Below, one piece after another: positions 51,366-59,925 of a stretch of 64,000 bases of DNA; the stretch's first letter is position 1, and every line of letters starts with the position of its first letter. The stretch is from Cognatishimia sp. SS12 (GTDB taxonomy: Bacteria; Pseudomonadota; Alphaproteobacteria; Rhodobacterales; Rhodobacteraceae): the NCBI RefSeq assembly GCF_028369055.1, contig NZ_JAQNCZ010000006.1:1-64000 (forward strand), given 5' to 3'. The notes beneath the pieces were generated by a model. That model was given only the letters and a program-made list of their open reading frames with translations. It ran no database searches and was not told the DNA's origin. The translations under genes and the position numbers were made by a program.

Positions 51366-52172
51366 ATGGGTATTCGGGCCATTGAGCGGGCGATAAACGT
51401 CCTTGCCGAGTTGAACCGGCGGCCCATCACAACGGTGCGGCAGCTGCATGCGGCAACCCAGCTGCCCAAGCCGACCATTGTGCGAATTCTGCAAACATTT
51501 GAAGAGCTTGGCCTGGTTGACGGCGACTCGCGGCTGGGGGGGTATCAGATCACGGCGCAGGTTGCGGCGCTCTCCAGCGGCTATTGGAAAGATCCGATGG
51601 TTGTCGAGGCCGGGCGCTCCTGGGCGGTGGCCCTGACACGCCGGCACAAATGGCCGGTGGCGATTGCCCTGCTGGACGGCACCGAAGTCACCATCCGCTT
51701 TTCCACCATTCCCAATAGCACAATCTCGCCCTTCCACAGCTCGGTCGGGCGCAAGCTGCCGATCTTAACGCGCGGCCTGGGGCTGGCCTATTTTGCCTTT
51801 GCCTCCGACGAACGGCGCGCCTTTATTCTGCGGCTGCTCGCCGGTTCTGATGATCCAGAGGCCCAGATGGCCCGCGAGCCCAGTCAGCTTGCCCATCTGG
51901 TCGAGTCCATTCGCCGCGCCGGATATGCCACGCGGCTCGATCATGTGGAGCCGAAGAATTCCGATACCATTGGGGTGCCGATATATGACCCGGAGGGGGA
52001 GGTGGCCGCCAGCCTCGGCATGACCTATTTCCGAAGCGCCTATGACTCCTCCAAGAGCGCCGCTGACGAGATCGTCCCCCACCTGCAGCGCGCCGCCAGT
52101 GAAATCACCACCGATCTCAAGCGGCTGTCCGCAACCCTGGGAACACCCCGGAGCGACGAACCAACTTCCTAG
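51366..52172 (+). CDS. IclR family transcriptional regulator (MhpR-like)
   Basis: This is a 268-residue regulator with N-terminal HTH AIERAINVLAELNRRPITTVRQLHAATQLPKPTIVRILQTFEELGL. The effector domain contains VGRKLPILTRGLGLAYFAFAS and KNSDTIGVPIYDPEGEVAASLGMTYF. It resembles MhpR/aromatic-acid regulators rather than the glyoxylate-type IclR. It lies divergent from the DUF6282 hydrolase and 61 bases upstream of a binding-protein-like gene on the same strand; both are probable targets. Confidence 0.88.
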   Translation: MGIRAIERAINVLAELNRRPITTVRQLHAATQLPKPTIVRILQTFEELGLVDGDSRLGGYQITAQVAALSSGYWKDPMVVEAGRSWAVALTRRHKWPVAIALLDGTEVTIRFSTIPNSTISPFHSSVGRKLPILTRGLGLAYFAFASDERRAFILRLLAGSDDPEAQMAREPSQLAHLVESIRRAGYATRLDHVEPKNSDTIGVPIYDPEGEVAASLGMTYFRSAYDSSKSAADEIVPHLQRAASEITTDLKRLSATLGTPRSDEPTS

Positions 52173-52233
52173 CCAAGTTTCGGGGGCGGCGCGCGCGCCG
52201 GATCTGGACCATTCAAAGAGAGGACAAAGCGCG

Positions 52234-53160
52234 ATGAAGAGGCACAAAATCGGGCTGCTGCACTACGTTCACGAAAACGATCCGTTCTTTGATACCAGCG
52301 CGGTGCAGCGTGTCCGGCAGACGCTGGCAAGATATGGCTATCACGACGGCGAAAATGTCACCTTTCACGAGGCCTATGGCGGCCGGGACTTTGAGCGCAC
52401 CGTGGCGCTGGCGCAGGCCATGGTGGACGCGGGCGTCGATGTCATCTGCTCGTTTATTTCCAACGCCAACAAAGCCGCAAAAATCGCCACCGAAACCACG
52501 CAGACGCCGGTGGTGTGCTGGTCGTCCTATCCGCTACAGGAAGGGCTGGCAGAAAGCTACCTGCAGCCGGGCGGCAATTTCACCGGCTTTACCTATGATC
52601 CCTACCATAATCTCGCCAAGGTCAGGGCGCTGAAAATCGCCGATCCGACGCTCAGTGATATCGGCTATTTTTATGATCCGACCTATGGCCCGGCCCGCCA
52701 TGCGCTGCCCGAGATTGCCCAGGCGGCAGAGTTGCTGGGCCTCACGCTGCACCACGGCAAGGTCGCCGCAGAAGCCGAGATCCTGCCCACATTGGAAACC
52801 CTCATCGCCGGCGGGGCGCGGGGCATTGTGGTTGGGCCGCATGAAATGCTGAACCGAAACGGCAAAGCCATCGGCGCGTGCCTACTCAGCCACGGCATCC
52901 CGGCCAGTTGCAACCAAATGTCGATCTTGCAGGCCGGCGCGCTGGTGCGGGTGTCCAATCCGGCCGCCAAAGGCTGGGACAGTGTCGCGGGTATGATTGA
53001 CCAGATCCTGCAGGGCACGCCGGTGGCCAGCTTGCCGTTTGATCGCGGGCTCAAGGCCCCGATGGAGCTGAACCTGACCAATGCAGCCAAGCTGAACCTT
53101 AGCCTGCCGGCGTATTTCATCAACGAGGCCGACCGCGTGATCGGCGCGCCGCTGCCTTAG
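52234..53160 (+). CDS. PF04392-like ABC substrate-binding domain protein without signal peptide
   Basis: This is a 308-residue protein resembling the ABC_sub_bind/YcjX-like periplasmic fold: RVRQTLARYGYHDGENVTFHEAYGGRDFERTVALAQAMVDAGVDVIC and ISNANKAAKIATETTQTPVV. GGNFTGFTYDPYHNLAKVRAL and AKLNLSLPAYFINEADRVIGAPLP are also typical. Unusually, it begins MKRHKIGLLHYVHENDPFF, already inside the first beta strand, with no signal peptide or lipobox and no permease genes nearby. It may be a cytoplasmic sensor or enzyme using this fold. AGAGAGGA precedes the ATG. The stop overlaps the convergent cupin gene. Confidence 0.75.
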   Translation: MKRHKIGLLHYVHENDPFFDTSAVQRVRQTLARYGYHDGENVTFHEAYGGRDFERTVALAQAMVDAGVDVICSFISNANKAAKIATETTQTPVVCWSSYPLQEGLAESYLQPGGNFTGFTYDPYHNLAKVRALKIADPTLSDIGYFYDPTYGPARHALPEIAQAAELLGLTLHHGKVAAEAEILPTLETLIAGGARGIVVGPHEMLNRNGKAIGACLLSHGIPASCNQMSILQAGALVRVSNPAAKGWDSVAGMIDQILQGTPVASLPFDRGLKAPMELNLTNAAKLNLSLPAYFINEADRVIGAPLP

Positions 53161-54056
53161 TCTGGCAAAGGATAATCCGCCGCATTCAGCACCCAGCCTG
53201 GCTTGGCGTTAAAATCGGCGCGCGGCGGGCAGAACACATCCACAAGCTGATTGCGCCCTGCCCCGATGGCCCGGCTGGTGTGGATGACGGGCGGCGGAAT
53301 GACCAGCGCAGACGGCCCGTCCACTTTCAGATGCACATCCTCTTTCCAATCAGAAAGATCGGTCGTCCAGGGCCATCTGAGGTGATGCATATACGCCCCC
53401 TCAAGCAAGAGCGAACATTGCTCAAAATCGTCATGGGTATGCGGCGACATCTTGGTGGTGTCCCGCGGGCCCTGATAGGGGTAGATGATATTCAGCATAA
53501 AGGTTGTGCAGCGAAAAAGACGCCCAAACCGGCCCTCTTTGGCGGGCACATCCAGCGTGTAATGCCGCACGCGATGCCCGTCCGGCGGCGTGGGCAGGGG
53601 CTGAAACTCCGGCATATGGCTGCGCGGGCGCTGATACGCCCCGGCATTGGCGCATTGGGCTAGCAAATCCGCGGCCTTTGAGGTGAACATGCGGATCAGC
53701 ACACCGCCCTGATCCGAGGTGATCTCGGTCTCACCGGGGGGCAGAAAGGCAATCGAATTGCCCGCGATTTGCGTGGTTGTGCCCGCAAAACTCACAGCCG
53801 CGCCGCCTTCGGGCAACAGCAGCACATATTCATCCGGCTGATCTGCCCGCGACAGCCGCGCGCCGGGCACCAGTTCGGAATAGGCGATGATGAAATTCTT
53901 GCCGCGCAGCAGCCATGTCTTGCCACTGGCATCCTCGATCTGCGGCGCGCTGTCATAAAAGGTGGCGATCTGATGCTCGGCCACCAGCCCGGTGGGGGGT
54001 TTGCCGGCTTTTGCAGCTGGGCTCAGCTGCGCGCGGGGGTCGGATTTATCATACAT
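53157..54056 (-). CDS. Bicupin domain protein
   Basis: This is a 299-residue protein with two cupin-like halves. The first contains LVPGARLSRADQPDEYVLLLPEGGAAVSFAGTTTQIAGNSIAFLPPGETEI. The second has a metal-type HTHDDFEQCSLLLEGAYMHHL and ALVIPPPVIHTSRAIG, supplying His/Glu ligands. There is no signal peptide. It is six bases downstream of the HpaI-type aldolase on the same strand, so the two probably process one carbohydrate- or aromatic-derived acid. KduI-like isomerase or dioxygenase activity is possible; not determinable. Confidence 0.75.
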   Translation of the reverse strand: MYDKSDPRAQLSPAAKAGKPPTGLVAEHQIATFYDSAPQIEDASGKTWLLRGKNFIIAYSELVPGARLSRADQPDEYVLLLPEGGAAVSFAGTTTQIAGNSIAFLPPGETEITSDQGGVLIRMFTSKAADLLAQCANAGAYQRPRSHMPEFQPLPTPPDGHRVRHYTLDVPAKEGRFGRLFRCTTFMLNIIYPYQGPRDTTKMSPHTHDDFEQCSLLLEGAYMHHLRWPWTTDLSDWKEDVHLKVDGPSALVIPPPVIHTSRAIGAGRNQLVDVFCPPRADFNAKPGWVLNAADYPLPD

Positions 54057-54062
54057 TGCGAT

Positions 54063-54845
54063 TCAGCCTTTCGGTTTCAGTGCGGCGCGCGTGCCCGCCA
54101 ATGTGGCGATGGCCGCCGTGCGCAGAAATGTTTGGTCCGAGCCGACGACAAAGGTCGTGACGCCGTCGTGAAACAGCGCCTGCGCATCTTCGGGCGAACC
54201 GGCCATGGCGCTGACGGTTTTGCCTGCGGCCCGCGCGGCGGCGATAATCTTGCTGGTGGCCGCCCGGACAGGGGCGCTGCCGGGCGCATCTTCGCCAAAG
54301 GCCACGGTCAAATCGCCCCGGCCAATGAACACGCCGTCAATCCCCTCGGTCGCGACAATCGCCTCGATATCTTCCAGCGCTTCGGGGTCCTCGATCATCG
54401 CGATGACCGTGGCGCGGTGGTCCTGCTCGGCGATATGCGCCGCAATCCCCTGCCCGCCAAAGGCCCCGGCACGCGTGGTCGCCGCATAGCCCCGCCGCCC
54501 GGGGCGATACCGCGCGGCCTGCGCGATCAGGGCGGCATCAGCGGCATCTTTGATATGCGGGACAAGCACGCCATCCGCGCCGCAATCCAGCACCGACAGG
54601 ATCGCCGCTGGATCCGCGCTTTGCACCCGAACGAGCCCACCAATGCCCACGGCCCGGCAGGCCAAGAGGATGCGGTCGGTCGTTTCGCGGTTCAAAGGCG
54701 CATGTTCTTCGTCCACCACCACAAAATCATAGCCGTTCAGGCCCAGAATTTCGGTCGGCATCGTGCTGGCCATTTTGACAAATGTACCAACGAGAGGCTG
54801 GCGGTTTCGAAAGTGGTCCGCGAACCGGGGCGTGTCTTGGGGCAT
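54063..54845 (-). CDS. HpcH/HpaI-type class II aldolase
   Basis: This 260-residue TIM-barrel aldolase contains MPTEILGLNGYDFVVVDEEHAPL (conserved D-x-E-H), GADGVLVPHIKDAADAALIAQAARYRPGRRGYA and VIAMIEDPEALEDIEAIVATEGIDGVFIGRGDLTVAFG. These include the metal-binding glutamate (IED) and the conserved IGRGDL. The family cleaves 4-hydroxy-2-oxo acids to pyruvate plus an aldehyde. It pairs with the downstream cupin gene. Substrate unknown. Confidence 0.85.
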   Translation of the reverse strand: MPQDTPRFADHFRNRQPLVGTFVKMASTMPTEILGLNGYDFVVVDEEHAPLNRETTDRILLACRAVGIGGLVRVQSADPAAILSVLDCGADGVLVPHIKDAADAALIAQAARYRPGRRGYAATTRAGAFGGQGIAAHIAEQDHRATVIAMIEDPEALEDIEAIVATEGIDGVFIGRGDLTVAFGEDAPGSAPVRAATSKIIAAARAAGKTVSAMAGSPEDAQALFHDGVTTFVVGSDQTFLRTAAIATLAGTRAALKPKG

Positions 54846-55043
54846 ATGTGTTTCCTCGCAGCAGTCAACCGACTGATTGGGTTATCGCCCGCGCGCGCGA
54901 TGTTGTAAGTTGGTTTGACCGGGCGTTTCGCCAGTCGGAATGCGCCAGCTTCGCAATTGCGGCAGACCCCGGTATTTCTGATGCTGCTGCCAGAGTGCGG
55001 GTCCAAGACGCTGGCCCATCAACGTTCCTGAGGAGGAGACAAC

Positions 55044-55997
55044 ATGAAATATCCGGTTATGACATCGGTGCTCGCGACGTGGCTGTTGGCAACGACAACG
55101 ACGTTTGCGGCGGCGGACTGGCAACCATCCGGTCCCATCAAGCTGCTGATTGGCTTTGGCGCGGGGGGCGGCGTTGACACCCAGGCTCGCCTGTTGGCGG
55201 AGGATCTGCAAGACCGCAACGGATGGGAGATTATTCCGCAGAACGTACCGGGCATGGGCGGCGGCACCATGGCGGCGCAGCTCAAGGACGAGCCCGCAGA
55301 CGGGCTGTCGATCGGCTTCACCGTGTCCGAACCCCTGGTCTACAATGTCCACGCCTCCGAGAATCCGGGCTACACGCTGGATGATTTCTCTTATCTGTCG
55401 ACCGTCACCGAAGCGCAGATGGCCATTGTCGCCAAAGCGGACAGAGGCTGGGCCGATCTGGGCGACGTGATCGCAGCGCTGAAGAACGGAGAGAATATTT
55501 CCATTGGCGCGCAATCCTCCAACCTTGCGGACGGCAGCTATATGATCGGGGCGCTGCATGGTGTCGAACTGACCGTGGTGAACGTCAAAGGTGGCAAAGG
55601 CGGGCTGAACGGCGTGGTCGGGGACGATCTTGACCTTGCTTGGGTCGCAGGCTTTCAGGCACCGCTTGTTAAGCAGGGCGTTCTGGTCAATCTGGCATCA
55701 GCAGGATCCACCCCGCTGAAAAGCGACCCTGACGCGCCGCTGCTTGCGGATTTTGATGTGCCCTATACCTTCAGCAGCAAGTTCCTGTTGATGGCCCCCG
55801 CAGGCCTGCCCACAGAGGCACAAGAGGCCCTGGCAGAGGCGATCTCGGCCGTGGTCATGGACCCGGAAAGCAAGCTCAACGCCTATGTGAGCGAATTTTT
55901 CTCAGGCCCCGAAGCCATGACAGGCAACGATCTCAAAGCTTTCATGGATGTGCAATCTGAGCAAAAATTGAAACTCGTCTCAGATTCTGGCAGCTGA
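55044..55997 (+). CDS. Tripartite tricarboxylate (TTT) substrate-binding protein, TctC-like
   Basis: This is a 317-residue periplasmic protein with signal peptide MKYPVMTSVLATWLLATTTTFAAA. The mature start DWQPSGPIKLLIGFGAGGGVDTQARLLAEDL contains the TctC GFGAGGGVD ligand loop, and PQNVPGMGGGTMAAQL is the second conserved loop. GAGGAGGAGA precedes the ATG and a real intrinsic terminator follows, so it is a single-gene unit. No TctA or TctB permease is encoded in the window; it is an orphan receptor that must use permeases elsewhere or act in sensing. Confidence 0.87.
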   Translation: MKYPVMTSVLATWLLATTTTFAAADWQPSGPIKLLIGFGAGGGVDTQARLLAEDLQDRNGWEIIPQNVPGMGGGTMAAQLKDEPADGLSIGFTVSEPLVYNVHASENPGYTLDDFSYLSTVTEAQMAIVAKADRGWADLGDVIAALKNGENISIGAQSSNLADGSYMIGALHGVELTVVNVKGGKGGLNGVVGDDLDLAWVAGFQAPLVKQGVLVNLASAGSTPLKSDPDAPLLADFDVPYTFSSKFLLMAPAGLPTEAQEALAEAISAVVMDPESKLNAYVSEFFSGPEAMTGNDLKAFMDVQSEQKLKLVSDSGS

Positions 55998-56017
55998 CCC
56001 AACACAGATCGACCACG

Positions 56018-56045
56018 CGGGGCGCCTGTGGGTGCCCCGTTTTTT
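56018..56045 (+). terminator. Rho-independent terminator after TctC-like gene
   Basis: GGGGCGCC (56019-56026), loop TGTG, GGTGCCCC (56031-56038), then G and TTTTTT. It is an eight-pair stem with one G-T, followed by a T tract, ideally placed 22 bases after the stop codon. Confidence 0.88.
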
Positions 56046-56092
56046 GTGCGCGGATACCAGAACCCGCAGGCTCGGATCCTCCCAACGTCACC

Positions 56093-57754
56093 TCACCCCT
56101 TGCGTCGCCCCGGGGTGCTGTGGATCTCGGCGGTGGAGTGGCGCTCGATCATGCGGTGCACGCGGATCGGCGCGTCGCCGCGATGCAGGCGGTGCAGCTT
56201 TTCAAAATTTTCTCCATCCGCTTCGGTGCGCCGTTCATGGTGGCGGATATATTCGACCCAGGTCGGCACATGATAGCTTTCGGTCCATTGATCCGGGTCT
56301 TCCATATCGCGCAGCAGCGCCCATTGCCCGGCCCCGTCACGGATCCGCATGCGCCGCCGCTCCGCCATCAGCGCCAGAAACTCCGGCACATCCGCTTCGT
56401 CGATCTTAAAATCAATCATCACCAGCACCGGCCCACTTTGTGGGCGGATATCCAGCGACAGCTCAGGTTCGACAAAATGCCCCGCCGGATCCAGCCGCAT
56501 CTCGGCGCGATTGGGCAGTGGGGCCAAGACCCCGAACCCCAGCCCCAGCAAGACCACCACCCCGGCCCCCAAGAGCGCCGTCGGCATCCCCGCCGCCTCA
56601 GCCAGCGCGCCCCATATCCAGCTGCCGGCCGCCATGCCCCCGAAAGTCCCGGTCTGATGCAGCGCCAGAACACGCCCCACCACCCAGCGCGGCGTTGACA
56701 GCTGAATGGTTGTATTGAGCAGCGACATGGTCATCACCCAGGAGGCCCCGGCCAAAAACATGACCGCCCCGGCAACAAACATCGTCGGTGCGAGGACCGA
56801 AATCACGTAACACAGCGCATAGCCGCAGAACCCTAGCCGAATGATCGCCTCATTCTCAAACCGCTCGCGCAGGCGTTTGCTGGACACGGCGCCAATCACC
56901 GCCCCCAGCCCAAAAGCCCCCAGAAAGATGCCATAGATCACCGAGGTGCCACCCAGATTCTCGCGCACAATCACCGGCAGCAGCGCCTGCAGCGCAATGG
57001 CGGAAAACCCGAAAATACTGCCCCGCACCATGGTGCGCACCAGGTTCGGCGACAGCGCGACATAGCGCAGGCCCGCCACAAAGGCGCTGCCAAATTGTTC
57101 GCGCGGCAGGCGGCTGGCCTTGGGTTTTGATTTCCAGGCAAAGAGCGCGGAAATGATCGCAATATAACTCGCGGCATTGATCGCAAAGGCGGCGGCCACC
57201 CCGAATGAGGCCACAATCGCCCCCCCGACGGCGGGCCCGATGCTGCGCATCATGTTAAAGCCCATCGAATTCATCGACACCGCCGCAGGCAATTCCGCCT
57301 TGGACACAAGATCCCCCACCGTGGCCTGCCAAGACGGGTTATTGAGCGCCGTGCCGCAGCCAATCAGAAACGTGAACGACAGCAGCAGCCAAGGCGTCAG
57401 CAGCCCCTTAAAGGCCAGGACCGCCAGACAGACCGAAGCCACGCACATAAAGGCCTGCGCCCAGAGCATGATCCTGCGCCGGTCAAAATTATCGGCAAAG
57501 ACCCCCGCCGTCAGCGAAAAGATCATCAGTGGCAATGTCACCGAGGATTGCACCAGCGCAATCATGCTTTCCGACGTGGTCAGCGAGGTCATCAACCAGG
57601 CCGCGCCCACGGCCTGCACAATGCCGCCAAAGTTTGAGGCCAGCGTGGCAAACCAGAGATTGCGAAAGGCCTGGTTCCGGAACACAGCCCATGTGGATTT
57701 TTGAGGTTCGCTGTGCATCCAAAGCTCCGGCTCAGACAATGGGGGTTGCAGCAT
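56093..57754 (-). CDS. MFS transporter (MFS_3/EntS-like) with C-terminal soluble domain
   Basis: This is a 553-residue protein. Residues about 20-415 form a twelve-helix major facilitator (FRNQAFRNLWFATLASNFGG, TAGVFADNFDRRRIMLWAQA, IGAVSSKRLRERFENEAIIR). The last ~130 residues are soluble: VLVMIDFKIDEADVPEFLALMAERRRMRIRDGAGQWALLRDMEDPDQWTESYHVPTWVEYIRHHER, reminiscent of a dimeric alpha-beta barrel domain. This two-part plan is known in the MFS_3 family. The first ATG (57754) or one at 57718 could start it. It is probably a drug or metabolite exporter; substrate unknown. Confidence 0.85.
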   Translation of the reverse strand: MLQPPLSEPELWMHSEPQKSTWAVFRNQAFRNLWFATLASNFGGIVQAVGAAWLMTSLTTSESMIALVQSSVTLPLMIFSLTAGVFADNFDRRRIMLWAQAFMCVASVCLAVLAFKGLLTPWLLLSFTFLIGCGTALNNPSWQATVGDLVSKAELPAAVSMNSMGFNMMRSIGPAVGGAIVASFGVAAAFAINAASYIAIISALFAWKSKPKASRLPREQFGSAFVAGLRYVALSPNLVRTMVRGSIFGFSAIALQALLPVIVRENLGGTSVIYGIFLGAFGLGAVIGAVSSKRLRERFENEAIIRLGFCGYALCYVISVLAPTMFVAGAVMFLAGASWVMTMSLLNTTIQLSTPRWVVGRVLALHQTGTFGGMAAGSWIWGALAEAAGMPTALLGAGVVVLLGLGFGVLAPLPNRAEMRLDPAGHFVEPELSLDIRPQSGPVLVMIDFKIDEADVPEFLALMAERRRMRIRDGAGQWALLRDMEDPDQWTESYHVPTWVEYIRHHERRTEADGENFEKLHRLHRGDAPIRVHRMIERHSTAEIHSTPGRRKG

Positions 57755-57796
57755 TCAACCCAGTCTCGCCGATAATGTACAGCAGAGAACAGACGC

Positions 57797-57826
57797 AAAA
57801 AAGGCGCGCAGATCCTGCGCGCCTTT
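57797..57826 (-). terminator. Rho-independent terminator after MRJP/SMP-30-like gene
   Basis: On the minus strand GGCGCGCA, loop GGATC, TGCGCGCC is a perfect 8-bp stem followed by TTTTTT, 36 bases after the stop codon of the upstream gene. A short T run also occurs on the plus side. Confidence 0.87.
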
Positions 57827-57861
57827 CTAACTCTGTGCGATACGCTCTGCGGTGATCCGCC

Positions 57862-58938
57862 TCAGCGGCCAGAGACCGCCCCGCCAAGCGCCGGGAAGCG
57901 CATGATGCTGAATTCGCCCTGGGTGGCATCTTCGCCGCCGTTCAGCACCGGCGAGCGGTGCAGCTCGTTGATGGTGACATAGACATAGCCATCCGGCCCC
58001 ATCGCAAAGCCATCGGGCCAGGACATATTGTCGGCCTGATAGAGGATCTCATAGGTGCCATCGGCTTTGGTCACGCCCACCGCATCTTCGGTGATCGAAG
58101 TGATATAGACATTGCCGTCCGCATCCACGGTGGAGCCATCGGAAATCGGCTTGTCGCCATATCGCTGCACCCGCGCCGCCAACTCGGCCTCAGACAGGCT
58201 GTCGTCCAGCAGATCCGTGGTGCGCACGCGGTACATGGCGCTGGCGGTCATTGGGGCGAAATAGACCCATTCATTGGTCGGATCGATGGTGATCGGGTTG
58301 GCCCCGATCTTGGCCGGTGCCCCGCCAAGGTGAACAACCTTACCGTCGATCACCATATCGGTATCTTCCGGCACCGTGAAGGCCGAGGCCTCCAGCACAC
58401 GGCGCGCGCGGCCCGTGTCCATATCCAGCACAATCAGCGCGGTGGTTTCGGCATTGGCCGTGTCGGTGATGTAGATCGCGTTATGTTCACGATCGACGGC
58501 AAGGTCGTTCAGAAAGCTGGATGGCAAAGTCGCTGGCTGCCCGAGGTAAAAAATGGCGTGCAGCGTCTCTGTATTGGTGTTCCAGCCCACGATGCGGCCG
58601 GTCTGCCCCTCAGCTTGACCGTCCAACATCCACAAAATGCCCTCGCGGTCCGCCCGCAGCCCCAGCACCCCTTTCAGCCCCGGGCCATCGCCTTCGGGTG
58701 CATTGGACCAGGCGGCATTGGGATAGGGTTTGGTCGAGCCATCAGGCATCACTTCGACAATGCGCAGCGCCTTGCCGTAAAACTCATGGACAGACATGAA
58801 CATGCGCCCATCGGGGGCAATCGCCAGGTTGCCCGGCGGCATATCAGCAGTGAATGTGGCATAGGTTTCAATTTCGGCAAACGCCTGTGAACTCAGCCCC
58901 GTTGCAAGCAGCGCTGTGGTTACGAGTGATTTGAACAT
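57862..58938 (-). CDS. Periplasmic MRJP/yellow-like (SMP-30-type beta-propeller) protein
   Basis: This is a 358-residue exported protein with signal peptide MFKSLVTTALLATGLSSQAFA. A beta-propeller follows, with MPPGNLAIAPDGRMFMSVHEFYG, FLNDLAVDREHNAIYITDTANAETTALIVLDMDTGRARRVLE and MSWPDGFAMGPDGYVYVTINELHRSPVLNGG. These match major royal jelly/yellow-related proteins (bacterial L-dopachrome-tautomerase-like annotations). The ATG at 58938 follows GGGAGG. It is divergent from a LysR regulator. Lactonase/gluconolactonase-type or binding activity is possible; not proven. Confidence 0.82.
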   Translation of the reverse strand: MFKSLVTTALLATGLSSQAFAEIETYATFTADMPPGNLAIAPDGRMFMSVHEFYGKALRIVEVMPDGSTKPYPNAAWSNAPEGDGPGLKGVLGLRADREGILWMLDGQAEGQTGRIVGWNTNTETLHAIFYLGQPATLPSSFLNDLAVDREHNAIYITDTANAETTALIVLDMDTGRARRVLEASAFTVPEDTDMVIDGKVVHLGGAPAKIGANPITIDPTNEWVYFAPMTASAMYRVRTTDLLDDSLSEAELAARVQRYGDKPISDGSTVDADGNVYITSITEDAVGVTKADGTYEILYQADNMSWPDGFAMGPDGYVYVTINELHRSPVLNGGEDATQGEFSIMRFPALGGAVSGR

Positions 58939-58977
58939 CGGTTCCTCCCTTACGACATTGTCGTCGTGCGAAAGGTG

Positions 58978-58989
58978 TATCATTTGATA
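58978..58989. promoter_or_regulatory. Short palindrome in MRJP-LysR intergenic region
   Basis: TATCATTTGATA, an inverted repeat of 5-2-5, lies in the 120-bp gap between the divergent genes. It is followed by AT-rich sequence. It is the likeliest place for LysR binding, but the motif is short. Confidence 0.4.
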
Positions 58990-59058
58990 AATTCATGCAT
59001 AATACGGTGAATATCAAAACCATCGTTCGAAAAAACCAAATGGTTGCCGGGATTGCCC

Positions 59059-59925
59059 ATGTATAGCATCGAAGATCTGCAAACCTTTGTCGCCATCGCC
59101 CAGCGGGGCGGCATCACCGCCGCCGCCAACAGCCAGGGGCTGTCCCCCGCCACGGTCAGCCACCGGCTGACCAAGCTGGAAAAACATCTGGGGGTGACGC
59201 TGTTTCACCGCACCAGCCGCACGGTGACGCTCAGCACTGAGGGGGAAGCGTTTTTCAACGAGGTGGAAACCATTCTGGAAACATTGGCCGACGCCGAGCT
59301 GAACATCGGCAGCCATGGCGGCAAGCTGCGCGGGCATCTGCGCGTCACCATGGCCCCCTGGATCCTGTCGCGCTTTATCCTGCCCAATCTGCCGAGGTTG
59401 CAACAGGCAGAGCCGGGGCTGACCTTTGAATTTCTTGCGGTGGACCGCTTTGTCAATCTGGCCGAGGAACGGCAGGATTGCGCCATTCGGGTTGGCAAAT
59501 TGGCGGACAGCAGCTTTCTGTCGCGCAAATTGGCGGACAACCGGCGTATTCTCTGCGCCGCGCCTGCCTATCTGGCACAGCAGGGCACACCCGGTGCCTT
59601 GGCCGATCTGGCGCAGCACAAGGCCGTCTGCCTGCCCTGGCAGCGCGATTGGGGGCTGGGGGCGCATATGCCGCAGATCCATGTTGTGGTGTCCAATTCC
59701 GACACACTGACCGATGCCGCCACCCATGGGGTGGGCATTGCGCTGAAATCCGAATTGGCGGTGGCGCAGGAACTGGCCACAGGCCAATTGGTCGAAGTGC
59801 TGCCCGGCGCCCTGCCCGCCAGCGCGGCTCCGATTTCGTCTCTGCGCCTGCCGCATTTGAAGGATTCGCGCAAAGTGGATGCCTTTGTGCAATTCTGCTT
59901 CAGCTGTTTTGCCAGCGCAGATTAA
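59059..59925 (+). CDS. LysR family transcriptional regulator
   Basis: This is a 288-residue regulator with HTH FVAIAQRGGITAAANSQGLSPATVSHRLTKLEKHLGVTLFHRTSRTV. The effector domain begins GKLRGHLRVTMAPWILSRFILPNL. The ATG at 59059 is used; a TTG 15 bases upstream is less likely. It is divergent from the MRJP-like gene, its probable target, and is tail-to-tail with hipA (4-base overlap of coding ends). Confidence 0.89.
   Translation: MYSIEDLQTFVAIAQRGGITAAANSQGLSPATVSHRLTKLEKHLGVTLFHRTSRTVTLSTEGEAFFNEVETILETLADAELNIGSHGGKLRGHLRVTMAPWILSRFILPNLPRLQQAEPGLTFEFLAVDRFVNLAEERQDCAIRVGKLADSSFLSRKLADNRRILCAAPAYLAQQGTPGALADLAQHKAVCLPWQRDWGLGAHMPQIHVVVSNSDTLTDAATHGVGIALKSELAVAQELATGQLVEVLPGALPASAAPISSLRLPHLKDSRKVDAFVQFCFSCFASAD

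Noticed and set aside
53769-54908. 379-codon plus-strand frame opposite cupin and aldolase genes
   Set aside because: Spans two convincing genes on the other strand and shows no motif.
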